Source: Microthyrium microscopicum
Lineage: Eukaryota; Ascomycota; Dothideomycetes; Microthyriales; Microthyriaceae
NCBI GenBank assembly: GCA_010405405.1
Contig: MU004243.1
Location: 553,340 to 617,339 of the forward strand
DNA: 64,000 bases
Reading direction: 5' to 3'
Notes under the pieces: model-generated
Told to the model about the DNA's origin: nothing
The model's input: the letters and a program-made list of their open reading frames with translations, nothing else
The model's database searches: none
Made by a program: the position numbers and the translations under genes
Shown: one piece after another, positions 1 to 10,469 of the stretch
Numbering within the stretch: position 1 is the first letter of the stretch
Layout of the letters: each line of letters starts with the position of its first letter

Positions 1-979
1 TCTTCTTCACGGATAGCGACTTCTTCAATTGGAACGAAGTTGGGGTTGGTGAGGATGTTGCGGAGGTTGTTAAGGACCATGTCCATGTCTTTGCCAAGGA
101 CATCGAAGGAGATGACGGGCGGATTTATAGAGTTGCCCATTTGGCTATCTTCTTCTGTTATGGCATCGGGGACTGATTGAAGGCGTTCGGCGTTTTCAGG
201 GAGACCTTGGAGCTCTTTGAGAGTAAGAAGTGTGCTTTGAACAAGGCTGATGAGATTGTCGTTTTCGTCGCTTAAGCTTTGGCTGAGCTGGGTTAAGAAC
301 TCTGTGGTCTCTTGATTCAGACTATATGCCGGATCGTGAACAGCCATAGCATCTTGGCTTTTGGAGTTCTCGCTCTTGACACCTGTAACACCTGGCTGAA
401 TCACGATAGCCATCCCCTGCGCTGAGCGGTTGCCACGCTGTTGTGTTGTCAAATGTGATTTGAGCTTCTGAATTTGCAAATCGCGTTTCCTTACATCGTT
501 TGCGCATGCTGCACGTATCTGACCCACAGTAGTTTTCAGTTTCGCCAGCTCATCCCGAAGAGCGCGAGCCGAAGCTTCGGCAGTCTTTGCAGCACGGGCG
601 GCGGCCCGTTCTTGTGTTTGACATTGAACGAGTTGACGGTTCAAATCGTCAACTTTGATCTGGAGGCGGTCGATAGAGGTAATGTTCGAGGTCGATTCGG
701 TACGAAGGGTTCGGATGGTCTGCGCGAGGGTTTCTCGCTGTTCCTGTTCTCGCTACAACTTGTCAGCCACGCCCGACCTGATGATCATATGAAACTGACA
801 TCTCGCCTTAGTATCATGTCATGAACGAGGTTGATGATTTCAGCCAGTGTTTGTTCTGTCCCCCCTTCCGCCTTATGAGGTCGAGCAAATTGGATTTGTT
901 TCCCATTTCGAAGCAAGCCGCGTGCAAGTAAAAGGTTGTTGAGGTAGGTTGACGCGGTTTTCAAATTGACTGTGTCCAT
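1..979 (-). CDS. msd1: Msd1/TinA-like spindle-pole protein, ADIP family (5' part; runs off the left edge)
   Basis: Two exons are visible: 800-979 and <1-752, joined by a 47-bp intron (753-799) in phase 0. The join reads RRD then REQEQ, and the frame stays open to the window edge. The protein starts MDTVNLKTASTYLNNLLLAR and has a short helical head (residues 1-60) followed by a Gln/Arg/Ala-rich coiled coil (about 61-160) and an acidic, Leu-rich tail. This matches the ADIP (afadin- and alpha-actinin-binding) family, which includes S. pombe Msd1, A. nidulans TinA and human SSX2IP. Members anchor microtubule minus ends at spindle poles. The family call rests on the N-terminal head plus coiled coil; the C terminus lies outside the window. 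The role in this organism is inferred from the family. Confidence 0.75.
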
Positions 980-2183
980 AGTAATAGCGATGGCACTCTT
1001 ATAGGAAGTGCTTGTCGTCAGCCGAAGATGGATCCTTAATAGGTGGGGTTGATGCTGGAGTACAATGCAGTCAACTGGTTGCTTGGACGTGAGCGTGATT
1101 TTTGATTTGTTTACAAAAAGCGTTGCTGGGGAGTGGTACAGTTTGAGGACTAGCGCCGCGATTGATAAGATTTGATGGAGAACGCGTTTCGCGCGTGGCC
1201 TTAGCGTGGCATGAAGAGCGCCACAACGCTAAGAAACGCCAACGATCTAGCGCTTCCTCGATTTCACATCTTCATCCAACTTCAACTCATAATACGTTTT
1301 GATGCTGCCAACCCCGAAAGCAATTGGACTCTTACTGACAGATTGAGTACGATGTCATCTAGAGGCGTCAATAAAAGGATTCAGGATGAAAGATTTGACA
1401 CCACCCTTCAACTTCAGTTGTCGAACCATCGCGAAACTACGCTCACCACTCTGATGGCAAAGATACCTAGTTGAGACTGACTTAGCCTTCGTTACTCATT
1501 TGCAAACAACTTTAACCACTTTATCCCGTAGCATGAACATCTAGGAGGCTACAATTATCCATATCGCTGTCCTATACTCCGACATCCATCATCTACATAC
1601 ACATACACCTACTATCTTTGGCAGCGAACGCGAGAAATGTTGCCAAGTATGCAGGTCAATTTGCAACCTATTCCACTTATTAGACACCAGGCAAGCCAGG
1701 CCTAGAAGCTCATCGCCACGGACAAATGAAACCCCGCATATAGCCCATTCACCGCATGCCCGGTCGAGGTCATACTCGTTAGCGCCACTCTATTCCAAAC
1801 AACGCCCGCCTACCCAGATTCTGGTCAGAAAACGTGCCAGCCATGGCCTACCCGGTTCGGAACATAGTCTTAAAGTTCCCTTGTCCCTTCCTTAAACCAA
1901 GTTCCTATCCAATATAGTTTGCTTGGCACACACCCGCGTATTGTCGAATTGTCGCACATTCAATGCAATATGATGAGAAGACATCGGAGCCAGGTTCAAA
2001 GCAAAAAACAGTTCTCGGAATACCGAGGAACTTTTGATTTTACGGCATCAATTGCCAAAATAGGTCCTAACTATGAAGGATACTAGTCAATACAAGAAAT
2101 AAAAACAACATCAGTCAGCAACATCAGCCAAACAGTCAATCTCAAGCAGCACCAAGCTGCCTGCATGGTCTTACAACCATGAT
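980..2183. other. Intergenic region between the msd1-like gene and the secreted-repeat gene
   Basis: It contains only short unsupported open frames. The right part is the 3' flank of the secreted-repeat gene, and the left part is the promoter side of the msd1-like gene. I see no repeat, RNA gene or conserved coding segment. Confidence 0.6.
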
Positions 2184-3282
2184 TTAGTGCCAGGTGTTGA
2201 CATTGGGGTGCTTGTCGCCATATCGCTCAGCCTACAGAGCTTGTTAGCTTTCGCACTGCAATTCTTTGGACGAGAGATTACTTACGCGGTGCTCGTCATG
2301 GCGGTACTTGTCTTTATCTGAGTACGTCTGTTGTTTATCATTTTGATAGCGATTCTTGTCTGTTAACCTGTTAGTGATATGTCCAATGACGCGAGCTTAG
2401 GAGCCGGACCCTTGTTCAGCTCGTTCCAGTTGTGGTTTTGACGGTCGGACTTGATCTCCTAGGCTTTGTTAGCTCAAGATTACAGACAGAGCGTGTTAGA
2501 CTTTTCAAAATCAGCTCATGAAACAACCGCATACGCCATCGCATTCGATGGCATCCATAGCACTCGATGGGAGCCATCGAATCTGATGGGCGATACGATA
2601 AGTCGATTTCATTGAATATCATCAAGAAGTATTGTTTGACACGGTGGAATCTTACCTTGCGGTCTTGCCTGTCAGCGCGGTAATCTCCTCGCAGCTGAGA
2701 TTTGTCTGTAATTTGTCAGTATAAACTCCTGTATAAGATGTATGGAGAACTCACCCTGGTGGACGCGATGCTCGAGGTTGTCATAGTGCTGTTGCTGTTG
2801 GCGAGGAGTCCGATCTTGGTCAGCGGCAACGTCACGCTTGGTGTGGACGTTGGGGTGCTTGTTGGCATATCGGTCGGCACGGTGTTCGTCGTTGTGGTAC
2901 TTCTCTCTGTCGTTGCGGAGCTCTTGCTTATCGTTATGGTAACGATTTTTGTCTGTTAATCGTTAGTATAGCCGTGACTCAGAGCCACCGCCGCAGGCAT
3001 CAAGTGGCGCAAAATGAGGATCAAGGCACCTTTATTCAGCTCGTTCCAGTTGTGGTTGGCACGGTCGGACTTGATCTCTTTTCTGTCCTGGCGATCAGCA
3101 CGATGATCTTGGCGCAGCTCTTGACGGTCGCCTTTGACGCGGTTCTCAAGATGGTCATAATGTTGTTGCTGTTGGCGAGGAGTGCGATCGCTGGCGTCAG
3201 TAACGGCGGCTTCAGCTGGGAGAGCGAAGGCTCCAGCGCAGAAGCTGAGGATAGCAAGAGCGGCGAACTTGGTAAGCTGCAT
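2184..3282 (-). CDS. Secreted hydrophilic protein with two tandem 99-residue modules
   Basis: Six exons: 3030-3282, 2755-2952, 2656-2705, 2410-2458, 2286-2359, 2184-2231 (672 nt, 223 aa). Introns have GT..AG ends and branch sites such as CTAACGATTAACAG. Residues 1-20 or so form a signal peptide (MQLTKFAALAILSFCAGAFA). The mature chain is rich in Asp, Arg, His, Asn and Gln. It consists of residues 32-130 repeated at 131-223 at a constant offset of 99 with no gaps. Matched landmarks are DRTPRQQQQHYD (32, 131), ADRQDRKEIKSDR, NHNWNELNKDKNRY and KHPNV (116, 215). One intron is shared by both modules (at D85 and D184, phase 1). Module 2 has three more that module 1 lacks. A TATA box sits about 95 bp upstream. 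I recognise no domain; the function is unknown. A disordered secreted or wall-associated protein is my inference. Confidence 0.8.
2459..2655 (-). other. 197-bp intron 3 of the secreted-repeat gene, with two perfect hairpins
   Basis: This intron is three to four times longer than its neighbours in the same gene. It holds two adjacent perfect inverted repeats. GCCATCG/CGATGGC is at 2535-2541 and 2546-2552, and TCGATGG/CCATCGA is at 2564-2570 and 2574-2580. It has no counterpart in the other module of the gene. Confidence 0.7.
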
Positions 3283-3375
3283 GATGATTGATTGAATGAA
3301 TGAGTGTGTTAAGAGAATGAATGAATGAACTGGATTGTTGAGCTGATGATTTCAACTTGATCAAGGAGAACGGTG

Positions 3376-3384
3376 CCTTTTATA
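3376..3384 (-). promoter_or_regulatory. TATA box of the secreted-repeat gene
   Basis: TATAAAAGG on the minus strand, about 95 bp upstream of the ATG at 3282. The position and sequence suit a strong regulated promoter, but transcription start has not been observed. Confidence 0.6.
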
Positions 3385-6300
3385 CACGATGCTCTCTTAC
3401 CACTACTGACTTTGGCACAGTACCGAGCTTCAAAGTGTAATGGACGCATATGAAGCACAAGAAGATATTGCCGTGCATGGGCAACTTCCGATCTCATGGT
3501 CTCGATGCTGCGTCAATCTATCTCATGTCCAGTAAAGACTGTCGAAAGCTCAGCGTTTCCCAGAATCGAAGGATACGGTACGCTACCATGTCGTCACATC
3601 ATTGTTCCAGGCATGTCATGTTGGATTTCTCCGCATCGTGGTAGCTAAATTTGGCATGAATTTAATGTTACCAAAGGACAAACTTGGCTCTTGATCTCCG
3701 ACAGGTGGAGTGAACAAGACTTCTTCCGCCTAGGCGACAACTTGGCACTTTGAAAGTTCCCTGTCAGCATCGCGAAATAATTATCTTGTTGAAGCAACCA
3801 AGAACCAGGAAGCTTTGCGACATTTCGTGGCCGGTAAGATGGTCCGAGTTCGACTTGACGTCTAGGCTCATCCAATATCCGGGGAACTAGCAGTGAATCA
3901 AGCCCGAGCGAGACCATATTCTCGGTCGACATAGATTACCGGAGCTCTTTTACCCAAGCGCTTGTTGCAATGACCTTCTTTTGTTTGGTGACGACTAAAC
4001 TCTGATCGGACGACATACTAACACACACGTCTCGATTCAGGAGATATTCTTGATGCCACGGTTTGTAGGCATGACATTTGCATAACCGAAGTAGTTTATG
4101 CAAAATTCTCTTCATGTCCAGTCTATTATGAACCATAGCCATTGCCAAGGCAGATAATATTGTGTTCGGTGTCCAGACCTGATCTTGGAATCTTGGTGCC
4201 AAGTTCAATATATTAGGTTGTTGGCCTTTTGCAGGAAAAGCATGGTGTATGAAGATGCCCTGGGACTGACTATTCCGAAGCCATGGTCCCCATGAACTAC
4301 TTGGAAAACACGGTCATTGGAGGAAACACGGGAAATATTATTCCGGTGTTGTCGGAACATCTCTCGTCCCTGTGAATAGATTGAATGTTGCTAATTTAGG
4401 TCATCTGTGTTTCCGGCCGCTCCATATTCTCAGGATTCTGATTAATCTCGAGCCTTTAACCCTAGTAACGAAGCAATCTTATCGCATCTTGACTTTGCTT
4501 GTCTTACCTTGTGATGCTTTAACATCTCTTGTCGTCGAACCTCTAGTTCTTTTCATTTCTTGTCATGAGTATTAGAGAACAGATCATGTCTTGTCAATTC
4601 TTATCACTTGTTCCAAGACTATTTTGCCTTGGCTCGTGAAATCGAGTATAAAAGCCCATGAACTGGTAGTATTTGCACTTGAATATATCAAGATCGCGAT
4701 TTCTCGCCATATCATCTGTGAAGGTTGAGTGTGTTTTCTCTCAGGGGCTGTATTTTGCGTTTCAAATTGTGCTGTCTCGTCCCTCGGCCATCAGCGAATA
4801 TTCTTGCTGTTGCCACTTTTCTGATAGCTTATGCTTTGAGCACGTTCTATTATATTGCATCGGCATTATGTCACCGTTCAAGTAAGCCGCAGTTAGCCCA
4901 GCTGGTGATACTGTATGTATGTGGAAACATGAGCAGGAGGAACTCAATATCTCCACCAATATATATCTTATTGCCTGCCAAGATGAACTTGCCAAGCTGC
5001 TGATAGCACTTTATGACCAACAACTTGGCAGTTGGTAGAACTCTGGTTATATCACAGGGTGTACTAGGATTGGGAAAAAATCCTTCAGATCACTGTTAGC
5101 AGCTGCCTTGTTCTATCGCTAATCTATTTTGCATAGCCATGAAGCATTATTGAGAAACAGCTTTGACACGCGCAAAATTAACAACCTTGATCATACTGAA
5201 AGCCAAGTCGGATGTGCCAATGCGATCATTTTTTTAACCTCTCTACCAGCGTAGTTGTTGGGACTAAATGACTATATCTTTGGTTTTGGTTGCGAAACAT
5301 CCAGCCATGCAGGACGTGTCGGCTGTTCTATATTTGCTCCAACACATCGTCTTATAATTTTACACACCCAAGGGGAGTCGCCCATCAACAGCCCGAACTG
5401 CGGAGATAGGGATCGAATTCGGTTTGATGGGCGTGTTATATTATGGAGCATGGTGATTACCCCATAGTTGAGGCCTGTATTCATGTTTAGACCGTTCAAT
5501 GCTAGTCACGCTGGGGAGATATCAACATTGACGGTCAACACGAGCTTGTAAGTTCTAGGAAAACATAGCCCATATTTCGAAAAAATTGTACTTGAATTGA
5601 AACCAAGTCATGTCTTCTTCTACTCGAGCTGACGGTATCCTCGCAAGTTAGACTTCGCGACATGAACCAGGTATTTACTAGGTACCTACTCAGGTATTTG
5701 TGGCCACCATCTCTTGTCATACAAAGTACAAAGTAGACATATAAACTATTCTTGGAGTGTTTCAGTTCATTTTCTTTCTTTAAGTGTGTCCTTGAATACT
5801 CGAATGTAACAGGTTGCCAACCATGAACAGACAATATGCACGTCGATGAAATCGGATCATAGCAGTCTGCTCGTAACTCATTTGGACCGGAGCTCGGAGT
5901 AGACTCGTAGTTGTTCACGTGTTCGGGAGGCCACAGTCGGCCAGCGTGGAACAAGAGAATTTGGCCCTTGTGCAGGCAATACTTTAGGAAATACTGCGCA
6001 GTGACAACCATCGTATCTGGATGGTTCGTAGCGTTCCCTCAGACATCCACTTTAGCAACTTTATTATAACCATCATCCGCAGCAATAGAGAGCTAGTAGC
6101 ACACATAGTGGAAGTCGAAGGCGTTATCTTTGCGCATCGGGTGAACGAAATGACCAAATTTTGGCACCATACAATTTGCCCCTATATATAGAATAGAAAG
6201 CACCATTACCAGCTTATCAACCCCAATAAGCCCGATTACGCTCTCTTTGATCCAAATAGATAGTGCTTGATCTGTTCAGCATAACGCAACAAGATACGTC

Positions 6301-8448
6301 ATGTCTTCTTCTTCTGGTCGTCATGTTGTGTAACAAGCCAGGTCGTTTTACGCCCCGTGGGATGCAAGCAAGGAACGAAGTCAGAATCTTATTTAAACGT
6401 CACTTCAAAGGGCATATGTCTATCGTTGACCAAGGTGCACAACTAAAACTCGTGGCATTCCAAAGCTTCATCACCTTACGACCATTGATCTACGTATGTA
6501 ATTAGTCTATGGATATTGGATTCAAGTAGAACATAACTTTCCCACCTCTTATCGCTCTGGCCCAACTACATGATAACATAAGAACCTGTTCTTGATACGC
6601 TATGTACTTACCTTAATCGTGAAGAAAAATTAATAGGTAAACAAGACTAATAACCTTATTGAGATTTACATAGCTGATATTGAAATCCAAAAGCTGCACA
6701 CGAAAACTGCGCACGGATTTGCCGATAACCATGGATTGAGCCATTTGATAAAGGTAATAAGAATGGTCTTCGCCCGATGTATATCATGCTATAACTGTGT
6801 CTTGGTTTCAAGCACTTAACGTATACTCAATAACACTACTCAGCGAATGTAGTTATGGCTAGCCTTTCGGTAAAAATTGTACAGGACACCCTAGTCTTTG
6901 CTCTACATGGAGGAAATCCTTTGACACATGCATCATTTTATGGATCAGGTGTTTCATAATTCTCAGAATTGTCGGCAGTGGTATTCTCATTTTCGTCTTG
7001 GTTTCTCTCTTTCCTCCTTCTGCTTGGATTGGCGTGCCCAGCTTCCGGGTCTGACGACTTCCGATGCGGATAACAAATCGAGATCACACTTAATGGTAAA
7101 TACTCTGGATTCGTTCTTGAAGCATGGTATGATATTTTAAGGCCCAAATCGTGCGGCTAGCGCGCTCGAATAGATATCATGCATCAAACAATTGTTCGAC
7201 AAATAAGTTTAGCGATGCGGGCGGCTGCTCCCGTCGGATTAGAGAAATATCTGTCCCTTTGTGTTTGCTGATTGTCGAATAGAATTTAGACATCTGCAAG
7301 TGCTGTCAGCTCCACGTTGTGTTGTCTGAAGTCACTTACTCCTATTGGCCTACTAGACGAACACGAAAACCAAATTGTTGGAGTGACGATGCATTGCGAA
7401 ACCATTATTAGAGGCCACCCTTCCATATCTTTTTCGATTTACCCGACTTGGCTCGAGTTTCGAACTCGAGTGGATCAGTTCCCGGATAGAGGACGTCGGA
7501 TGTAGGGTACATACCTCTATTATCCTCGGTGCAGGATTTTGCTCGCAGCGGCTACATAAGCGGCAGGGCATTCGAATGAGCACCTGGATTTAGTTGGATC
7601 GCCAGCTTGGATGCTCTCAACCTGGATGCCTACCAACATCGAAAGCATTTCAAGAGGCTCTTATAGGGTCGCATGTAACATGAGAGGCTCTCACTTGCAT
7701 CTTTTCTCATTTGTCCGTTAGATTGGCGCCCTTGTCATTCAGGAATCCTTTCGGCGGAGCACAATCGCTTCGATCCCATTGCGTCAAAACGAGACTGAGC
7801 TGGGCGGCAAAAAGACAACAGGTTGCATAGATCTAGTTAGACATGCCTATTGAGGATATTATGAATCAGACTACTACCTAGGATTGCAAGATTGGACATG
7901 AAACTTGCAATAAGACTCTAATTCAAGTTTGTGTTCTCTAAAAGCGATTATCGACTCATTAAGAACGGTGGCGAACTGAAAACTAACATACTGTCAGAGT
8001 AGAAAGAAGAATATCAATCCTGTTTTTGATGGGCCTGAACAACTACAGTACGAAACAGGGGCCATAAGCGACGAATGTCTCAATATGGCTCTTGATGAAT
8101 GGTTTCCTACTCGTAAAGTAGTGCATTCAATCCTTCTTTTGCAGTGTAACCACCAGGATTTTCAAGAAAAATACCCCTACCAACCAGAGTGGAAGATGCA
8201 CCAACACGGTTTCAGAGCAAGGAATTATGAAAGACCCTGTATCAATGACTATGCAATCAAGACTGTTGGATTCTGCAAGCCGAGCGGGCCTTCGCCTGAA
8301 TATGGGATTCCTTTACCGACGTAGCGGTTGACCAACAGAATATGATCCGCCGAAAAGCTCTTGGAAGGTCCAGAAGTTGAATTATGCGGCCAGATGTCAG
8401 ATTTAGAATGCGGCCAGGCACTGCTCACTTAAAACGGTAGGCACGAGA
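3385..8448. other. Gene-poor 5-kb stretch
   Basis: I see no conserved coding segment here. Several open frames of 60-158 codons exist, the longest on the minus strand at 5535-6011. None shows a domain, a splice partner or convincing composition. A TATAAAA at 4647-4653 is followed about 230 bp later by a good 5' splice site (GTAAGC at 4882) but by no sizeable frame. A TATATATA tract at about 6183 is followed by a short frame from 6301 that ends after ten codons. A perfect inverted repeat, CTCGAGTT/AACTCGAG with a 3-nt loop, lies at 7452-7470. Decayed genes or non-coding transcripts are possible. Confidence 0.5.
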
Positions 8449-8452
8449 GTAA

Positions 8453-8459
8453 TATAAAA
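8453..8459 (+). promoter_or_regulatory. TATA box of the small cysteine-rich gene
   Basis: TATAAAA lies 102 bp upstream of the ATG at 8561. It is followed by a pyrimidine-rich leader that ends CTCAAAATG, a typical filamentous-fungal start context. Confidence 0.6.
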
Positions 8460-8560
8460 CCCGCTTCCATCTACTGCATTCTCTGTTTCCCATCGCCTTC
8501 TCCTTTTACCATACTCTTCACCAGTTATATCAATCAATACTCAGCTAACTTACTCTCAAA

Positions 8561-8800
8561 ATGTCGGGCGGTGGGCACAATATGTTCCGTTGTCGATGCT
8601 GGGAGGAAGGGAAGGATCACTGTGGGGGTGATGCCGCTTTGGTCCATCAACGTGGTGATATTTGCAACGCATGCCGAGTGAGTTGTTCGGTATTTCTTCT
8701 GAGAACCTATCTACTAACACGAATTTAGGCTCGAGGTTGTCCAGATCGATTCGCAACCCAGCAAAGTCTGGTGACAAGACTAGATCTTCTAGTAACTTAG
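8561..8800 (+). CDS. Small cysteine-rich protein, 62 aa, unknown function
   Basis: Two exons, 8561-8677 and 8729-8800 (189 nt), are split by a 51-bp intron with textbook signals: GTGAGT donor, CTACTAAC branch site, TTTAG acceptor, phase 0. The protein has six cysteines (11, 13, 21, 35, 38, 43) in a CxC..C..CxxC..C pattern with nearby His residues (H6, H20, H29). It has no signal peptide and no membrane segment. The spacing could bind zinc or form disulphides. I do not recognise the family. Support comes from the combination of TATA box, leader, start context and a near-perfect intron, not from homology. It is the only gene I can defend between 3.3 and 10.4 kb. Confidence 0.6.
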
Positions 8801-10284
8801 CCACTGTCTCTTTTCACTTGTCAGAATACTGATACCAACTTAGCCTCATGCTGTGGAACATACTCTTTTTGCCACAGTCGAATCATATGGAGATGGGGTT
8901 AGTTACGCAGTTACGCCAAGCTTGTAATGAAGGAAGGGACCAGTTGTCTTACTTTGAGCTTTGATTTTGAGTTGAGTTAAGCATAGGGGTTGGAGGCTTC
9001 GTTCATGCCACGACAACAATTGCGAGGTCTATCGTTCATAATATTCCGGTTTGTCATTTCATAGTCAATGTCATCAATCATCATCAACTTATGACCTGTG
9101 TACCTGACACAGAAATTCCTTGAAATCTGCGCCGATGATTCCATGAAAAGTCTTCTTGTCAAAATCAGCGTCCGAGCCGCCTAAACCTTGTGGTATTCTC
9201 TCGATGCTTGTTCACCCGGGCTCATGACCATCTTAAAACTATTCGCATATGGGTTTGTTGTGAGAGGAGCAGGGTTAAAGTGACCAGGCCCCCATTCGAT
9301 ATTCACAAGGGTCCGAATCCTTAAGCGCGCGCAGACCGGTGTCTTTTACGAGTTCTTCTGCTTGAAGTGGAGCTTTCTAAGTCAGTGATAGGCCATACTG
9401 TCTTTAAGGTTTCGCCCAGCGCGTTAGTTGGAAAGCAGGCTCAGCGTTCATGAGAGTGGACTGAGCACTCGTATCCAAAAAACCAAAGAAGAAGCCCGAC
9501 TGTCACCCTCAGCATAATCCATAATGATTGTTTATTAGCGGACCGGGTAGCACAGCCTCTCTGATTTGGCGAAGCGAACGATATCGCTTGTAGCGCGGCG
9601 TCTACTCCCGGGGTTTTCCACCAGGCTCAGAGTCAAGGTTCAACGTGGTTCTTCTTTCATGGAAGAAATAGATTCCGGCGAATTGCAGAGGGCGGTCGGC
9701 AAGATCCATCATGCGGAGCATATAATAATCCTTGAGTTCCAAGAGTGTGGTGTTGTTCAGTGACCACTGACCTTCGTTGTATCATCGAGGATTTTAGGTT
9801 GTCCGACCACCATAATCCTTCGTCCTTCAGCCCCCATCGCGACGATTCGCCAATTCTTTGAATTGAGATTGGCTGTATTCAAAATTTCTATACGAGCACA
9901 ACCCTGAGTATAGAGTAGGTTGGAAAATGCAAAGGTGACGATAGGAGTGCTCCATTGGCTGTTGGGCATGTTATAAGCCCGGAAATTTCCTTCTGCAGGG
10001 TCAACAGCTGCTGGGGAAGCACAACTTACTACTTGAAGACTTCAACCATGCATAAGAAGCTGTCAGTTGGCTACATTTCGCGGGGTGAAGGTCATGCAGA
10101 AAACTACGTGGCTGCGTAATGCCGTGCCTCAAGGGGTCCGGCACTCATAGTCTTTTATTGGTAGAATCGTTTACTATGCAGCATTACCTCTCTAGACCGT
10201 GTTGGAGCCTTGGAGGCCACCTTGGTAAAAACCAACTGGCAACAGGCATAATTCATATCAGATTTATAGGTAACGCCACACAAG
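8801..10284. other. Intergenic region without supported genes
   Basis: It holds short open frames on both strands and none with recognisable features. The segment is the 3' flank of the cysteine-rich gene and the distal 3' flank of the amidohydrolase gene. Confidence 0.5.
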
Positions 10285-10383
10285 CAGTTGTTTTCCCATC
10301 CATTGAATCAGGATCATCAGTTGCTTTTCCACCTGTTGGATTAGGATCATCAGATGTTATCCTACCCTGCTGACAACTGGTAG
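10285..10383. repeat. 33-bp tandem repeat (about three units) beside the amidohydrolase gene
   Basis: Units at 10285-10317 and 10318-10350 both start CAGTTG and end AGGATCAT. A more divergent third unit follows at 10351-10383. A related sequence also lies inside the end of the amidohydrolase coding region at about 10491-10520, where it encodes part of TGWESNR. The array may therefore have been seeded from the gene's own last codons. Confidence 0.6.
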
Positions 10384-10469
10384 ATAGTTATCTTTGGTGT
10401 GCATCCTCTAGTAGAAGAAGAATGAAGTAGTAACGTAACAACGCAAACATTACATTTCATGAGAGCAAA

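Noticed and set aside
5535-6011. 158-codon open frame on the minus strand
   Set aside because: No domain, no splice partners, and composition unlike the real genes here. It could be a decayed gene but I cannot support it.
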